NCBI GenBank assembly: GCA_905221615.1
Contig: CAJNDT010001004.1
Span: 17,501-81,500 of the forward strand
Length of the DNA stretch: 64,000 bases
Origin: Symbiodinium sp. CCMP2592
Taxonomy: Eukaryota; Sar; Dinophyceae; Suessiales; Symbiodiniaceae
Direction: 5' to 3'
Positions 1 to 10,291 of the stretch are shown here, piece by piece. Both the position numbers and the translations under genes were made by a program. Position 1 is the stretch's first letter; every line of letters starts with the position of its first letter. Below the pieces are notes generated by a model. The model saw only the letters and a program-made list of their open reading frames with translations. It had not been told where the DNA came from and made no database searches.

Positions 1-303
1 GCCGATGCCCGCAGTCCAGGATCAGATCCTTGAAGCCTTCAATTGCAAAACTGCATGACTTGCAAGTTCGACACTCAGCCGGATTCTACGTTCATCTTTG
101 CTTGGGCGCTGTCACTTCGGGGGAAGTACACAAGCAGCTTCGTTTTGCTATGGTCTGAAGCCGGGGCTGTTTTACCGATCGAAGTGACAGCACGCAAACA
201 AGATCGACTCACCTGGGGATGAACTGTACATGTCTGTTTGGCTAACGCATATTTGCCAAGCTTTGTGGCACAGAGAGCGCTGCCGGCAAGAACCGAATTC
301 GAC
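1..303. other. No supported gene at left edge
   Basis: I see no supported exon here. If the GxGFMW-repeat gene continues, this would be its intron or 3-prime part, because the last visible exon has a possible donor (GTGGCTAAG on the minus strand) near 340-350. Confidence 0.4.
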
Positions 304-1436
304 TCACCAGACGTGAAGAGAGCACAAAAAGCCCGTGCAGCTCGGCTTAGCCACGAGCTTCTGCTCCCAATGCGGCTGCCCAGATTCCTGATACTCCCAC
401 TTGAAGCCCTGGCCGGCCGGCCTTAGTGAACAGTGAGGGTCCCTCCTGGAAGCCGAAGAGACAGCACCCGACTTCCCCGACTTTGGCCCGTGCTGACTTG
501 GCAGGCGATGCGGATTGGTCAAGTCCGACAGGCTCAGCTTGGCTTGGTGCCAGTGCCTTTCCCCGTTCTCCTTGTACCACTTCCACATGTAGCCCACGCC
601 CGCCGGGACCTCCGGAGGATGAGCTCTGGTCGCCTCAGAAAGGCGATGAACGGGGGGGGGGGCCTCCGTCGCCGGAAGTCTTGGCTTTGGACTCCGCCTA
701 CGGCCTGCACCTTCTTTTACCCAAGGCTCGTTTATCCACCCTGCTATTCTCAGCTGCTTCCAGCGCCCAGTCTGCTCATCGAAATGCCACATGAATCCAT
801 TTCCAGCAACGGGGGTTGGAGGATTGAACTGGTCAAGTGTGTGCCAATCGGGTATAGCAACTTGGGTCCAAAGACCTGGAGCATCCTTGTGCGAGACGAA
901 CCTCCACATCTCACCATTGCCAGCATACTCCCTCGGTGGGTGATTTGCACTGTCGGCATACCAGTCCCTGATCTCTTCTTGGGTCCACTCCTTCTGCCCA
1001 CCCTTGTCCACATACTGCCACATAAAACCTTGCCCGGCTGGCTCTGACGGAGGATGCGCCGCACTGTCTACATCCCAGTCAGGGATGATGTCCTGACGCC
1101 ACACCCCCCGACCATTCAGCGTGACTCCTGAGTACAGCAAACACAGACACACCAACAGAAAAGGCTCACAACACGAGTTGGCCAGCCCCAGAAAATCGGC
1201 CAGGGAACGATTCCACATGAGCCCTGCGCCAGCTGGCAAGTGAGGGGCATCACGAGCGGTCCAGCCAGGGATGAAATGCTGCTGCCAGGCTCCGTTTTGA
1301 AAGATCCACATCAAACCGTTTCCAGGAGGCTCGTGGGGAGGAGCATCTGGTCTGTCACCCGTCGAATCACGATGGACCTGTGTCCATGCCGATACCTCGT
1401 GCTCTTTCGCACACTTCCACATGAATCCTTTGCCTC
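304..1436 (-). CDS. GxGFMW-repeat protein, 3-prime exon cluster
   Basis: I do not recognise the family. The frame encodes eight copies of a 30-45 residue unit with the skeleton W-x-Q-x-x-I-P-D-W, then H-P-P-x-x-P-A-G-x-G, then F-M-W. Examples of the core are AGQGFMWQYV, AGNGEMWRFV, AGNGFMWHF and AGVGYMWKWY. The cores sit near 1417, 1310, 1215, 1018, 905, 787, 590 and 400. The 372-residue frame stays open, but spacing between repeats shows that some in-frame stretches are short introns: one ends in TACTCAG before a GVTLNGRG segment, another runs from TTGG|GTAAAAG to CTGAG|GCGACC and, once removed, restores the regular spacing. The most upstream exon probably begins after an AG near 1436. The conserved aromatic and glycine core suggests a small repeated fold. 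Function unknown. Confidence 0.7.
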
Positions 1437-2119
1437 AGTCAAGGCTTTCCCTGCAATGGATAGCAAAACTGACGAGAAGCAAACGATGAAGATCCTGTTG
1501 CCCCGTCTCAGAAAAAGCATCTCAATCCCGCCTGCTGAAACAAAGCCGGCCATGGGCGGCTTATCCTCACAGCTGGCCCGGAACCCACGAGGAACAGGCA
1601 CCTTCCAAGCATGCAAACAACAGACATACATACTCATGCTCTATCTGGAGGCGCATGCAACGCGAGCAGACTTCCACAGTATCCATGCATGTACGAGACG
1701 CGGCTGCCCTTCCAGGATTGCGAAGGCCTAAAAACAGCCATCAGCATTGCCGAATCCTTCAGAGATTGGTGAGTCGCAAACGTTTCGTGCGAGCGACAGC
1801 GGATTTGACCCAGAATCACTGAGAATCTATAAGATTCAAAAAGGGTCGGAAGATAACTCATGCGTACTGGATCGTATACTGCGGGTCTTCGATGGGACAC
1901 CAACACGCGTCAACATGCATGCACAGGCTTTGATGAGAGAGGCTTGAAACCGATCAACCGACATGTAATCAACAGATATTGGCGAGTGCTGAAGATGCAT
2001 GCGTCTTCTTTGACTGATGCAGCTGGAGAAGGCATTCTCTCGTAGTAGCGGCGGCGCCTGCTGCCAGGAACCAATGGGACCCTGCAGCAAGCAAGAGCTC
2101 AAACTCAGTGACCTCCGGC
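1437..2119. other. Probable intronic stretch
   Basis: No GxGFMW core lies in this interval. A minus-strand fragment near 2050-2090 reads GPIGSWQQAPP, which resembles the W-Q-Q part of a repeat unit and may be a decayed or very short exon. Otherwise I see nothing. Confidence 0.35.
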
Positions 2120-3660
2120 AGATTCTGTATGTAACTTCTCAAAGGCCTCTCTCCACATGAAGCCCAAGCCAGCTCGCAAACCAGGAGGCTCGTTCATGTG
2201 GCGCTGCCATCCTCACATGACACAACTTGCCCGACTACCTTCTACATGACTCTGCAATCTCAGGCCCCACCGTCCTGGAATGCAAATTTGCGTCCAACCA
2301 TGATCTCCGGGTTCGAAGCTCCACATGAAGCCTGCTCTTGCACTGCAAACTCTTTTTCTAGGCTACAGCTTCAGCTTACGAGCGACCGTCGGCGACGCAT
2401 TCGTATACTTGGAATCTTGTAAGGTGACCGAAGAGAACAAGTCGGGCGGCGGACTGGGACCGTGTTCGGAATACGTAGCTCTTTGAAGTTTCTGATGTCT
2501 AGAATCTAGCGAGCATTGATTGCATGACTGCATGCAACTGCATGTTGCCAGCCTGGCCCGGCGGGCACGGAGGGCTGCGGGTTGAAACTGTTGGGCTGCC
2601 AATTTGGCACTGGCTGCTGCTGCCAAGCCTTGAAAGCGCAAGTTCTTGAAGATCTCTCACAACAGGCATTCTCGAAGAGTCTCAGTCACGCCGCATTTCC
2701 ATGGTCGCTGGCAGCATAGACCCATCGCAGTCCCAGACCGGCTCGGCGCTCGCAGGGACGCTGCCGGTGGCTCAAACTCTCTGGGGCTAGAACCTCCAAG
2801 CACAGGGGAGGCTGGAACCTCTGAGAAGCGTAACGGAGGACCGCGCCTGCTGCCAGCCATCCGTGGAGCGATGGAACATATAGCCGACGCCCGCCTCGGT
2901 GTTGGATAAATGCTAAGAAGCCTAGGCGAGTCATAGGATGCTTCGTGCATCCGGGCGTCCGCATGCTGAGGGACAGATATGCCTTGCAGAAGCTTGACTC
3001 TGAGGGGAACTTGTGCCCAAATCCTGCCTGGCACGGACACTGCATGCGAGAGTGCCATTTGAACCACAAGCAAATAAATGAAACCACAACGAATCTTTGT
3101 GCTAGGTGTTGCGAAAGGGCATGGCGGGTATGATATCCCATGCACGAAATTCGCAAGCTGATAACAGAAAGCTTAGATGCTTTCCGAAGGCGAAACAAGC
3201 GACGTCATGTGCTCATGTGAGGCGGTGATGCTCCTGGAAGAGGCAAAGCAAAAGCCTGGGGAGGCAAACCGCGCCTCCGTGAGGTTCGGGAGTCTGCTCC
3301 CACATGAAGCCATCGCCGGCCGGGGTGGTCGGCGGTGACACGTGCCGTGCATGCGGAATGCATACCTCACAAGCTATTGGCCAGAGTGCTCAAGGCAGTC
3401 GCTTTGTCCCACCTGTTTCCAGCCATCGGCCGATCGATGCCACATGAAGCCAGATCCGGCCGCGATGTCCGGAGCCTTGCCAGAGAAAGGCACCTTGCTC
3501 AGCCTCGGCCGATGGGCTGCAAACAGACATTTCCCACATGCAAAACATGTTATCGGCTCACGAGCTGGTGCAGACACGCGACCGCCACAGTCCATCCTGT
3601 CGTGTCCACATGAAGCCCACTTTCGGAGGCTTCTCGCACACGTCAGCCGTCGCCGCCATC
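2120..3660 (-). CDS. GxGFMW-repeat protein, upstream single-repeat exons
   Basis: Six further repeat cores lie here, each in its own small open stretch. At 3607-3618 the minus strand reads KPPKVGFMWTRQDGLWR; at 3440 IAAGSGFMWHRSADGWKQ; at 3300 TPAGDGFMWEQTPEP; at 2874 EAGVGYMFHRSTDGWQQ; at 2321 RAGFMWSFEPGDHGWTQ; at 2153 RAGLGFMWREAFEK. All are on the minus strand and in different frames, separated by stops, so they are best read as one-repeat exons of the gene that continues at 304-1436. The unit at 2874 has FM replaced by YM and W by F. The DNA word CCACATGAA marks most cores. The exon limits are not determined. Confidence 0.6.
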
Positions 3661-3787
3661 GCCGTGACTCTGGCTGCCGGGCTTGTCGTCGTCTCCGCTT
3701 TCTCCACCTCTTCCCCGGGCCGATGGGATCGTTCTTTGGGTTCGACCTTTGCTGCCTTGGCGGCCTGCGGCTTTCTGTAGTGGCAGC

Positions 3788-4380
3788 TCAGGTCTTCCAT
3801 ACGGCACCCCTTGCACGATGGACACCGCTGCAGGACTTCTTCACGGGCACGACTGCAATTTCCAACCTGCAAAATGCGCTCTTTCGAGCACTCAGTCCGC
3901 CCTGTTCAAAGGTGTCTAGGCTTGACAAACGGACACGAAAACCTCTGCAAAGAGGTCGGCCGCACGTTCTTCGCACGATGCAGTCCTCAGGCTTGCATGG
4001 AGCAAGCGCAGAGACTGGGGCAGTTCTGGCATGGCAGAAAACAAGCTCTCCATGTTGAGAGGAACATCCCGTTTGCGACCGTGGTTCTGCCCGTTGGTCT
4101 CGCAAGATCTGTCGCATGTGTCGCAACCAAAAAGTTCCTTGTCGCAACAAAACCTCTTCCTCGGCAGACGTCTTCGGGGCAATCGCTTGGTTCGACCGTA
4201 ATACCAAACATCTTTGTCATTAAGTCCGCAGTCATGCTTCGAGGACACACCGGCACGATGCAGGTTCCGTTTGGAAGGTTGTAGAACAAATCGATGCATT
4301 ACTATGCTGAATCTTGGCAGATGAAATAACCAAAACAGTACTAAACTGAACTGGAGATACACTAGCAGACAATCCAACAC
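3788..4380 (-). CDS. Cys-rich, basic exon(s) upstream of the repeat gene
   Basis: A minus-strand frame of about 150 residues contains a basic, cysteine-rich part (RRRLPRKRFCC, then CDTCDRSCETNGQ) followed by an SLRLLHASLRTASCEERAADLF stretch. A nearby frame at 3790-3830 reads CPSCKGCRMEDLSC. Two or more exons in different frames are likely. It could be the N-terminal part of the GxGFMW-repeat protein or the end of another gene; the spacing fits either. The first 30 residues of the open frame are hydrophobic and may be untranslated or intronic. No family recognised. Confidence 0.35.
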
Positions 4381-5019
4381 CCATCACCCCGATCTAGTCT
4401 TGCCTTGTTCGTACGAGGGCTGTGGATGGTAAGCACGGCTGACAAATGCTGAACTGTCACGACGTCTGCAACTGTGCTTGAAGAGAGCAAGGACACTGGC
4501 TTACAAGTACCTCGGTCCCTCATGTCGAACGGGCTTCAAAATTAAAGCTGAAGGGAAATCAAAGAGTCTTTGCCACTGACCAAGACGTCCTCCACTGCTG
4601 AAGCTGCAGTTGGCAATCGAACTCATCACAGCCGATGGCAACGAAGCTGCAGCAGAAGTGCTTCTTTGGCACGGACCAAGAGACATCCCATTGGTCTTGA
4701 TCTGCTTTGCCTTAGTGCTCGGTAATGAGGCGACTCACCACTCGGCAGATGTCCCACATCAGCCCAAACGGTCGGCTGTACTGTCTGTTGCTTCACTGCA
4801 GTTCGCCTGGGCCCGGTGCAATCGAATTCAGGAGGTGATGTGGTCGCCCAGCAGCCGATCCCCCTCTCCGAGCAGCACCAGTCGCGCTCTTCAATCAGCC
4901 ACTGCGCCGCAGTGCCACGACAACTGTATGTCACGGTCTCATCGTGAAAGGGGCTCCTCCGAAATCTCTTTTTCGTCTCTCTTCACCCCTTGACGTCGCA
5001 TAGCCGCATAGCTAGACTC
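4381..5019. other. No supported gene
   Basis: Short frames exist on both strands, but none has a motif, repeat or convincing composition. Probably intron or intergenic. Confidence 0.35.
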
Positions 5020-5165
5020 CGCATTCGATGACAAGCTGCCATCGGAAAAAACCTATCCCAAGTCTTCCCAAACCCCGAATCCTCCGGATCAGCAAAGCTC
5101 CGATCAGGTAGCCCAGCACAATTGCGATAAGGGCAACCAAGGCCAGGATCCTCCAGCATGAGCCC
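5020..5165 (-). CDS. Exon with one transmembrane helix
   Basis: The minus strand encodes a hydrophobic run, WRILALVALIAIVLGYLIG followed by ALLIRRIRGLGRLG, in a frame that is open over the whole interval. About 24 apolar residues followed by arginines is a typical single membrane helix with a cytosolic basic end. The two other minus frames give unlikely, stop-prone proteins. It lies downstream of the FVGxGxG exons on the same strand and may belong to the same gene. Confidence 0.5.
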
Positions 5166-5261
5166 CTCAGCAAGTTCCAATAGCTCATTCCGGGATGCTT
5201 CCTGCTCTGGCCAGGCTAGGCCGACAACCCAGGCCGAGACAAGGCATGCAGCCGTGGCACC

Positions 5262-5535
5262 CACGAGTTCTTACCTCCTCTTTCTCGTAGTTGCCCTGCC
5301 CATCTCCGACGAACAACATCTGGTCGCTCCTGGCATTGGCATCTGCTGCAGCATGCGCTGTACTTCCGAACGACTACCTTGATTGTCACTAGCGGCCGCG
5401 TCCTCTTGTAGTGACCCCTTCCGTTGCCGACAAAAGTCCACTTCTCGTGCTTGGTCTCTGACATGCCTTGGACCAAACAACGGAACGAGCCGAAGGAAAA
5501 GGCAGCAAAAGAACTCCGTTTCACGGTCCCCCCTG
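5262..5535 (-). CDS. FVGxGxG-motif exons
   Basis: Two small minus-strand exons carry the same motif. One near 5400-5520 reads SETKHEKWTFVGNGRGHYKR. The other near 5272-5340 reads RSDQMLFVGDGQGNYEKEE and ends at a good donor, GAGGAG|GTAAGA. The shared skeleton is (M/T)-F-V-G-x-G-x-G-x-Y-x-K. This points to a short repeat or a small glycine-loop motif used more than once in one protein. I do not recognise the family. The membrane-helix exon at 5020-5165 follows directly, so a single-pass membrane protein with this motif on one side is possible. Confidence 0.5.
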
Positions 5536-5918
5536 AAATGAAACTAAGTCACCACAATCTGCATCTGTGCATTCATCCGCATCTACAGCCTCCTCGTCAC
5601 CACTCACTCCTTCAGTTCTTCAGGTGCAACACATTGCTCCCAGTAATCAGTATAAAAGGAGCACAAAACCTTGGAGCATCAAACAGAGCGCAGCGCAAGG
5701 CACCTGTGTCAGCCTCTGCAACCGAGCGTCTGGTGTAGGCTTGGTCCTTTTCTGAGGATCTTGACACAGTGCGGGCAGGAGCGGCACCCGCAAACATGGC
5801 AGCAAGTGTTGGAGGGCCTGTTTGATGGTTTCTGCTTAGCGCTTCAACCGGCCTTTATCTCACAATTTTGTGCGATAGTTCCCCGGCAGAGAGGAGTTTC
5901 CTGCATTGTGATCCCTAG

Positions 5919-7430
5919 CTACCTCGAAGCCGGCCACGGCGACAACGCCAAGAGCTCTCCCTTGCTTATCGTCTTGCCAACAATCTCAAAGTGCTTGTCG
6001 GACATGTCGTGCCACATGCCACAGACTTGTTGCTCATGGACTTGATGCAGCAGCTGCACTGAGGTTCGTGCAGCACGCAGACCATTTGCCCAGCAGCGGG
6101 TGTCTGCCAAGTCCATATCACATCAGAGCAACCCGTGTTCACGACCCCGCTGACCGCAGCCATGCAAGTCAAAAAAAAGCTTCACCGGGACACGCAAGCC
6201 ATTGCGACCTGACTGGGGCTTCATGTTTGATCTTCTGGATGGTCTGCTCTTCCCACCTCCGACCAAAGCTCTTGCGGGTTCGTATCAAAATGCAGCAGCT
6301 TTCGCTGGGTGCGTGGCCAGGCTTCGTCCTTGCCCTTTGGCGGAGGCCTAGGCGACAAGGTAATGCTGGGCCTGGTCATCCGAACTCCGGATGTGCAAAA
6401 TGCACACCTCCGGCCGCTTCAATCGCTACGAGTATATGGAGGGAAGATCAGCACCCGACCATTGAGCCAGGAAAGGGAAGTCACCAGTTAGCAAGTTGTA
6501 AAGGATGACACCCGCCTGAGAATCGTAAGCAATCTCTTGACAGATGAACTAGCTGAGCACGACTGCCAGGATTCCTACGCTCCAAATGTCTGTCTTCACC
6601 GTCATTTGCTGGCGGAAGACCTGCGATGGGCAGTCACAGCGGCAGTTCATGTTAGAGAACCCATGATCACCTCACATCGCACAGCTGGCAAGCGCCAAGT
6701 GGCTCAGCCTCTGGTGCCATGTACAGCCTCGTGCCACCGATGAAGTTCGCGAACCTGACTTCACTATCGAACGGATGCCGCATTCGAGTCCCATCATCCG
6801 TCGAGCACCGAACTTCTGCATGGGGTTGAACAGTTCAGCTAAACCGAAGTCAATGACCTTGATGGAAGAGCTGTCCTGCCCAGGCGTTTGGTGCACCAAG
6901 AGGGCAGTTAAGCACGCTGTTCCGAGCATATTATGTTCTCAAGTTCAATTTCAGCTGATAAGCCTTGCGCTTGCAAGCTAGGCTCATCACAAAGTACCAG
7001 CAAGTGCTGCAGCCCCCACCTGGTCGACTAGCATGATGTTCTGAGGCTTCAAATCCTGGCAAATCTCATCATCAGATCGCCACATGCTAGTATGAGCAGC
7101 AGCGGCCGACATCCTTGTGCAAGAAAGGCTTCTTGTGCATGAAGGCCAAAGCCTGAGAAGACTTCGCAAAACAGAACGCACAGAGGAGATCTTGCTTGCT
7201 TGCTCGGCGTTTAGGGCGGGGGAATCGGATCCCCAACCCCTGCGCGAAAACGCTACGCCAGGTGTCCACGTCTCGTTTGGTCAGTGTGAAACGTTGAGGC
7301 TGTGGGTTCCAAGTGTCCTCCGTCTCTCTCCCTTCCGTCTCTCCCTCTCCCTCTCCCTCTCCCTCTCCCTCTCCCTCTCCCTCTCCCTCTCCCTCTCCCT
7401 CTCCCTCTCCCTCTCCCTCTCCCTCTCCCT

Positions 7431-7475
<45 letters not shown>

Positions 7476-10190
7476 GGGAAGAGTCCACAAGTCGCCCCCT
7501 TCCCGGACTCGGCGGTGGAAGAGGCGTCTTCAGAGGTAGGAGAGTTTCCCGCCACGTTAGGTTTGGCCGGTGGTTTGCGCATGGTAAGGACCCAACCCTC
7601 CTTGCACCTTAGCCCGCATCGCGGCCTCATCCCCGTGCTCACTCAGGCACCATCCTTAATCCCTTGCCAGGCACACTCCCCTTACAGAAACAACGGTTGG
7701 ATTACAATGGTTCCCCCGCTTGCAGATGAACCAACAACTGAAACACAACACGTGCAGGTCAGAAGGATAAGCGGGCTCCCCAAAAAGTCCACCTTAGGTA
7801 AAAGCTATGAAAACGTCTGTAACACTGTAAAAACGAAATCATGCCCCCAGTCAGGAGCGCAACGAGTTGGCGAAAGGATACCTCTCAAGGGTAACGAACT
7901 GGCAAAAGGATCCCAATCAAGGATGCTGAGTGTTTGACCTTAGTGCAGTGGCGCCCCAGACGGTGGTAGTGTTATGGCTCTGCGGCCCGTCCAATTATGC
8001 TTGGCTTTTGCAAGCGTGACTGAGGACTGCAAACGAAGTTGAACCAACAGCTTTCCCCTCAGAGTATACCTCAAAACTTTTTGCACGCGCTTCCCCCTCA
8101 CTGTCTCAGTTCTCGGTCTGTCCTCTCCGCTTGGTGGTAGGGCTCCTCGTCGGCGGGCGTGTGGTCCTTTTCCTGCTCCTTCTTCTTCTTGTACTTTTTG
8201 CTCTTCTTCGCTTTGTCCTTCTTGTGCTTCCCCTTCTTTCCCTTCTCTGCCTTGTTGCTCGTCTCCGTCCTGCGTCTCTTTGGTCCCAACGTCTTCCAGG
8301 TGCTTGCCCCCGTTGTCTGTCTTCACGGCTGTCTTGAAAGCCGTAGGAACTGAGCAACTCGGGTGCTGGTCCTTTGAAGAGTTCGCCATCGAGGAAGACG
8401 TGGTACGAGTAGCACATGGAGATCACTAAGAGGAACCACCGCTCCGTCCCCCTACTGGCGGGCCACCCCTCGCAGGAGGGTCGAGGTCGGCTTCGGGAGG
8501 AAACAAGCACGGGGGGGCCTCTTAAGCCAGTGGCGGCAGGCGTGGAAACTCAAGCACCGCTGGAAGAAACAAGAAGGCTCCCCTTGAGGGCACAGCTCCA
8601 GGTTAACCCCTTCTCCCCCCCGACCAAAAGGGCGGCACAGGCCCCTAAGCACAGGTGCAGCACTTGAGCCAAAATGGCCACTTTCTTTCGCCAGGGCTAT
8701 GGTGCAGGGGTTACCCCCTCTTGGCTACTCTCTTGCTTGCTTGCAGGGCGTTTGGGGCATGGGGTCGAACCCCATAACTTCTGCGCGCGAACGCTACACC
8801 GTGGCTACTCTCGCTCCCTCTCTCTCTCTCTCTGTGTTTCTTTCGCCAGGCATGAGGGGCGAGCCCCCCCAACCGTGGGGCTGCCCGCTGTTGACGGAAT
8901 GCATGGTATTACATGCGAAAGGCTAGGACTACGAGCATCCAGCATCACTGACTCCACAATGACTGCATACACTGGCAACCTAGATTCCACAAACGACTGC
9001 ATGCACTGGCAATCTATCGTGATGCATGGTCTGCCCTGCCAGCTGCCCTTGGACGGTTGTTCCGCCCCACATCAGTTCGCCCCACAGGTCAACCAAGTTC
9101 AGCTAGTAACCCCTACGTGCTGGCTCTCTCTCTCTCTCTCTCTACCGGGCTTGGGGATTAGGGCTCTCTCTCTCTCTCTCTCTGTCTCTGTCTCTCTCGG
9201 TTACGATTTGGTGATGGCCTTGGCTTTCGTGATTGCAGCAAACTGTGTTCACCAAAAGTCGCACCCCGCCAAATGTGCAGCCATGTGAACCCGCAGAGTC
9301 TGCTTCATCACGTCACACACGAAGGCCTCATCGTATGGCGCCTGCCGCTGAGGCAAGAAGTCAACAGCTAGTGAAAAGGCTGCCCGCATGCTGAGCAACA
9401 CATGACGCTGCAGGGAAACCTTGCCAGTCTTTCGAAGCGCAGCAACCTGCGCTCTCATCTGCGCGCTTTGCAACTTTCAACGGCCGCGACGTATCTGCAG
9501 GCTGCACAGCGCCGTCCGTCCTTGTCTTGCAGCTCGCCGCCGTAGCAAGGTTCCATAATCTGACTGACCTTCTGCGGCCGTGCTTGGCAGCAGGAACCGC
9601 ACCCCGTCCAAAGCCGCAGAGCTCGGAGCAAAGTTGGGTTCGTCGAAGTACTCAAAAACTTTGATGACCTCAGAAGCGCTTGATCAGGCAGAGAGCCTGG
9701 CAGAGCAAAGATTCAGTTCGAGCTCTGGGCGTTTGGATGATCCAGCATCGCCATGTTGCCAATCTCTTGCAGGATCTGTTGACTTGTCATATCAGACCTA
9801 AGTGCAGCATCAAACATATTTGAGCCTGCCCAGCCATTGAGGCAACAGAAACGTGGAGGCGCCCACTTGGTCTTCCAGATCTTCTTGCAAACTCGACGTT
9901 CACCGGACAACTGCAGGGCGCGGCTTGCACTCTCCCACAGTCACCACCAGCTACAAAGGCAAGTCAACAACTTCTCACCTGGAGCTGGCCAGGATATTAC
10001 AGGAGGCTCGGCGGGTGACCACTTGGCTTCGTCGAGGGTGCGTTGGACCCAGGCGAGGACCCAGCTTGTGACGGTACGCTGCCACACCAATGCCATGGTG
10101 CCAAGCTCTACCACTGTGCCAAACCCGGCTCCCTCGCTCGCACCTTGTGGTCCACTTCGTAGACGGTGCCGAAGCTTCCCTCTCCTTAAC
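5919..10190 (-). CDS. CAMK/CDPK-like Ser/Thr protein kinase, multi-exon
   Basis: Nearly all kinase subdomains can be read in order on the minus strand: glycine loop GEGSFGTVYEVDHK (10135-10185); CKKIWK with the ATP lysine (9872-9889); helix C ILQEIGNMAMLDHPN (9731-9775); VIKVFEYFDEPNF (9634-9669); hinge IMEPCYGGEL (9530-9559); YDEAFVCDVMKQTLR (9291-9340); ALAFMHKKPFLHK plus DLKPQNIMLVDQ (7021-7152); VIDFGLAELFNP (6815-6860); GGTRLYMAPE (6709-6740); VFRQQMTVKTDIWS (6579-6620); AGVILYNLLTGDFPF (6465-6515); KDEAWPRTQRKLL (6270-6345). The catalytic K, E, D (of HKDLKPQN) and DFG are all present, so it should be active. It resembles calcium-dependent kinases, but I see no EF hands. Introns: 7153-9290 (GT-AG), 6516-6578 (GT-AG), 6621-6708 (GC-AG), 7056-7113 (ambiguous). 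The far 3-prime part to 5919 is uncertain. Confidence 0.85.
7191..7275 (+). repeat. Short hairpin repeat, copy 1
   Basis: This stretch matches 8732-8815: both start with a CTTGCTTGCT run, then GGCGTTT, a hairpin, and TGCGCGxxAACGCTACxCC. The hairpin here is GGGGA-TCGGA-TCCCC; in the other copy it is ATGGGG-TCGAA-CCCCAT. The outer GCGTTT can pair with AACGC in both. Both copies lie in the same kinase intron region or at its edge and are followed by CT-rich microsatellites. It could be a small non-autonomous element. Confidence 0.45.
7336..7473 (+). repeat. (CTCCCT)n / (CT)n microsatellite
   Basis: About 105 bases of perfect CTCCCT hexamer are followed by about 33 bases of CT. It lies inside the large kinase intron (7153-9290). 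Open frames across it (Ser-Pro or Arg-Glu repeats) are products of the repeat and not genes. Confidence 0.95.
7940..8389 (-). CDS. ORF A behind a spliced-leader relic (retroposed gene?)
   Basis: An ATG at 8389, 273 bases downstream of the spliced-leader relic, opens a 149-residue frame beginning MANSSKDQHPSCSV, rich in Glu, Gly and Lys. A second frame over 8098-8289 is strongly lysine-rich (KKGKHKKDKAKKSKKYKKKK, mostly AAG codons) and may be the original product after a frame change. The insertion sits inside the kinase intron, same strand. An mRNA-derived copy that kept its leader would look like this. No family recognised. It could be a pseudogene. Confidence 0.45.
   Translation of the reverse strand: MANSSKDQHPSCSVPTAFKTAVKTDNGGKHLEDVGTKETQDGDEQQGREGKEGEAQEGQSEEEQKVQEEEGAGKGPHARRRGALPPSGEDRPRTETVRGKRVQKVLRYTLRGKLLVQLRLQSSVTLAKAKHNWTGRRAITLPPSGAPLH
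8390..8662 (-). other. Leader region A, homologous to leader region B
   Basis: The 5-prime untranslated stretch between the spliced-leader relic and the ATG of ORF A aligns with 15931-16195. The best-conserved part is 8511-8662 against 16041-16195, including GGTTAACCTGGA and CTTAAG...GCCCCC blocks. Weaker similarity continues to the ATGGCGAA start in both copies; after the start the two ORFs are unrelated. Confidence 0.6.
8663..8680 (-). other. Dinoflagellate spliced-leader relic A
   Basis: Plus-strand CTTGAGCCAAAATGGCCA is the reverse complement of positions 4-21 or so of the conserved 22-nt dinoflagellate spliced leader, with one change (GGCCA for GGCTA). On the minus strand it reads into ORF A. 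Genomic leader remnants upstream of genes are known in dinoflagellates and are taken as marks of mRNA that was copied back into DNA. Confidence 0.8.
8732..8815 (+). repeat. Short hairpin repeat, copy 2
   Basis: Partner of the copy at 7191-7275. The hairpin ATGGGG-TCGAA-CCCCAT contains a sequence like a tRNA T-arm (GGTCGAACC), and the stretch from GGGCTATGGTGCAGGGGTT (8693) looks weakly like a pol III box A. No complete tRNA can be folded by eye. Confidence 0.45.
9121..9199 (+). repeat. (CT)n microsatellite blocks
   Basis: Two CT runs flank a short ACCGGGCTTGGGGATTAGGG spacer. A smaller CT run lies at 8810-8832. All are inside the kinase intron. Confidence 0.85.
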
Positions 10191-10291
10191 ACTCCCATGC
10201 GACTACGCAGGTGGGGATGTGTGAAGGTTTGATAGCTATGTAATGTTGATTACTGCACTGCCAGTACTCACACAAAGTACTACTACTGTTA

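Noticed and set aside
3342-4058. 238-residue plus-strand ORF
   Set aside because: It is antisense to three GxGFMW-repeat cores and Cys-rich exons on the minus strand.
7302-7612. Long frames of Ser-Pro, Pro-Leu, Arg-Glu or Gly-Glu repeats on both strands
   Set aside because: They are translations of the CTCCCT and CT microsatellite in a kinase intron.
8693-8800. A tRNA gene, from box A- and T-arm-like sequences
   Set aside because: No cloverleaf, acceptor stem or anticodon arm can be folded; only a short hairpin repeat is supported.
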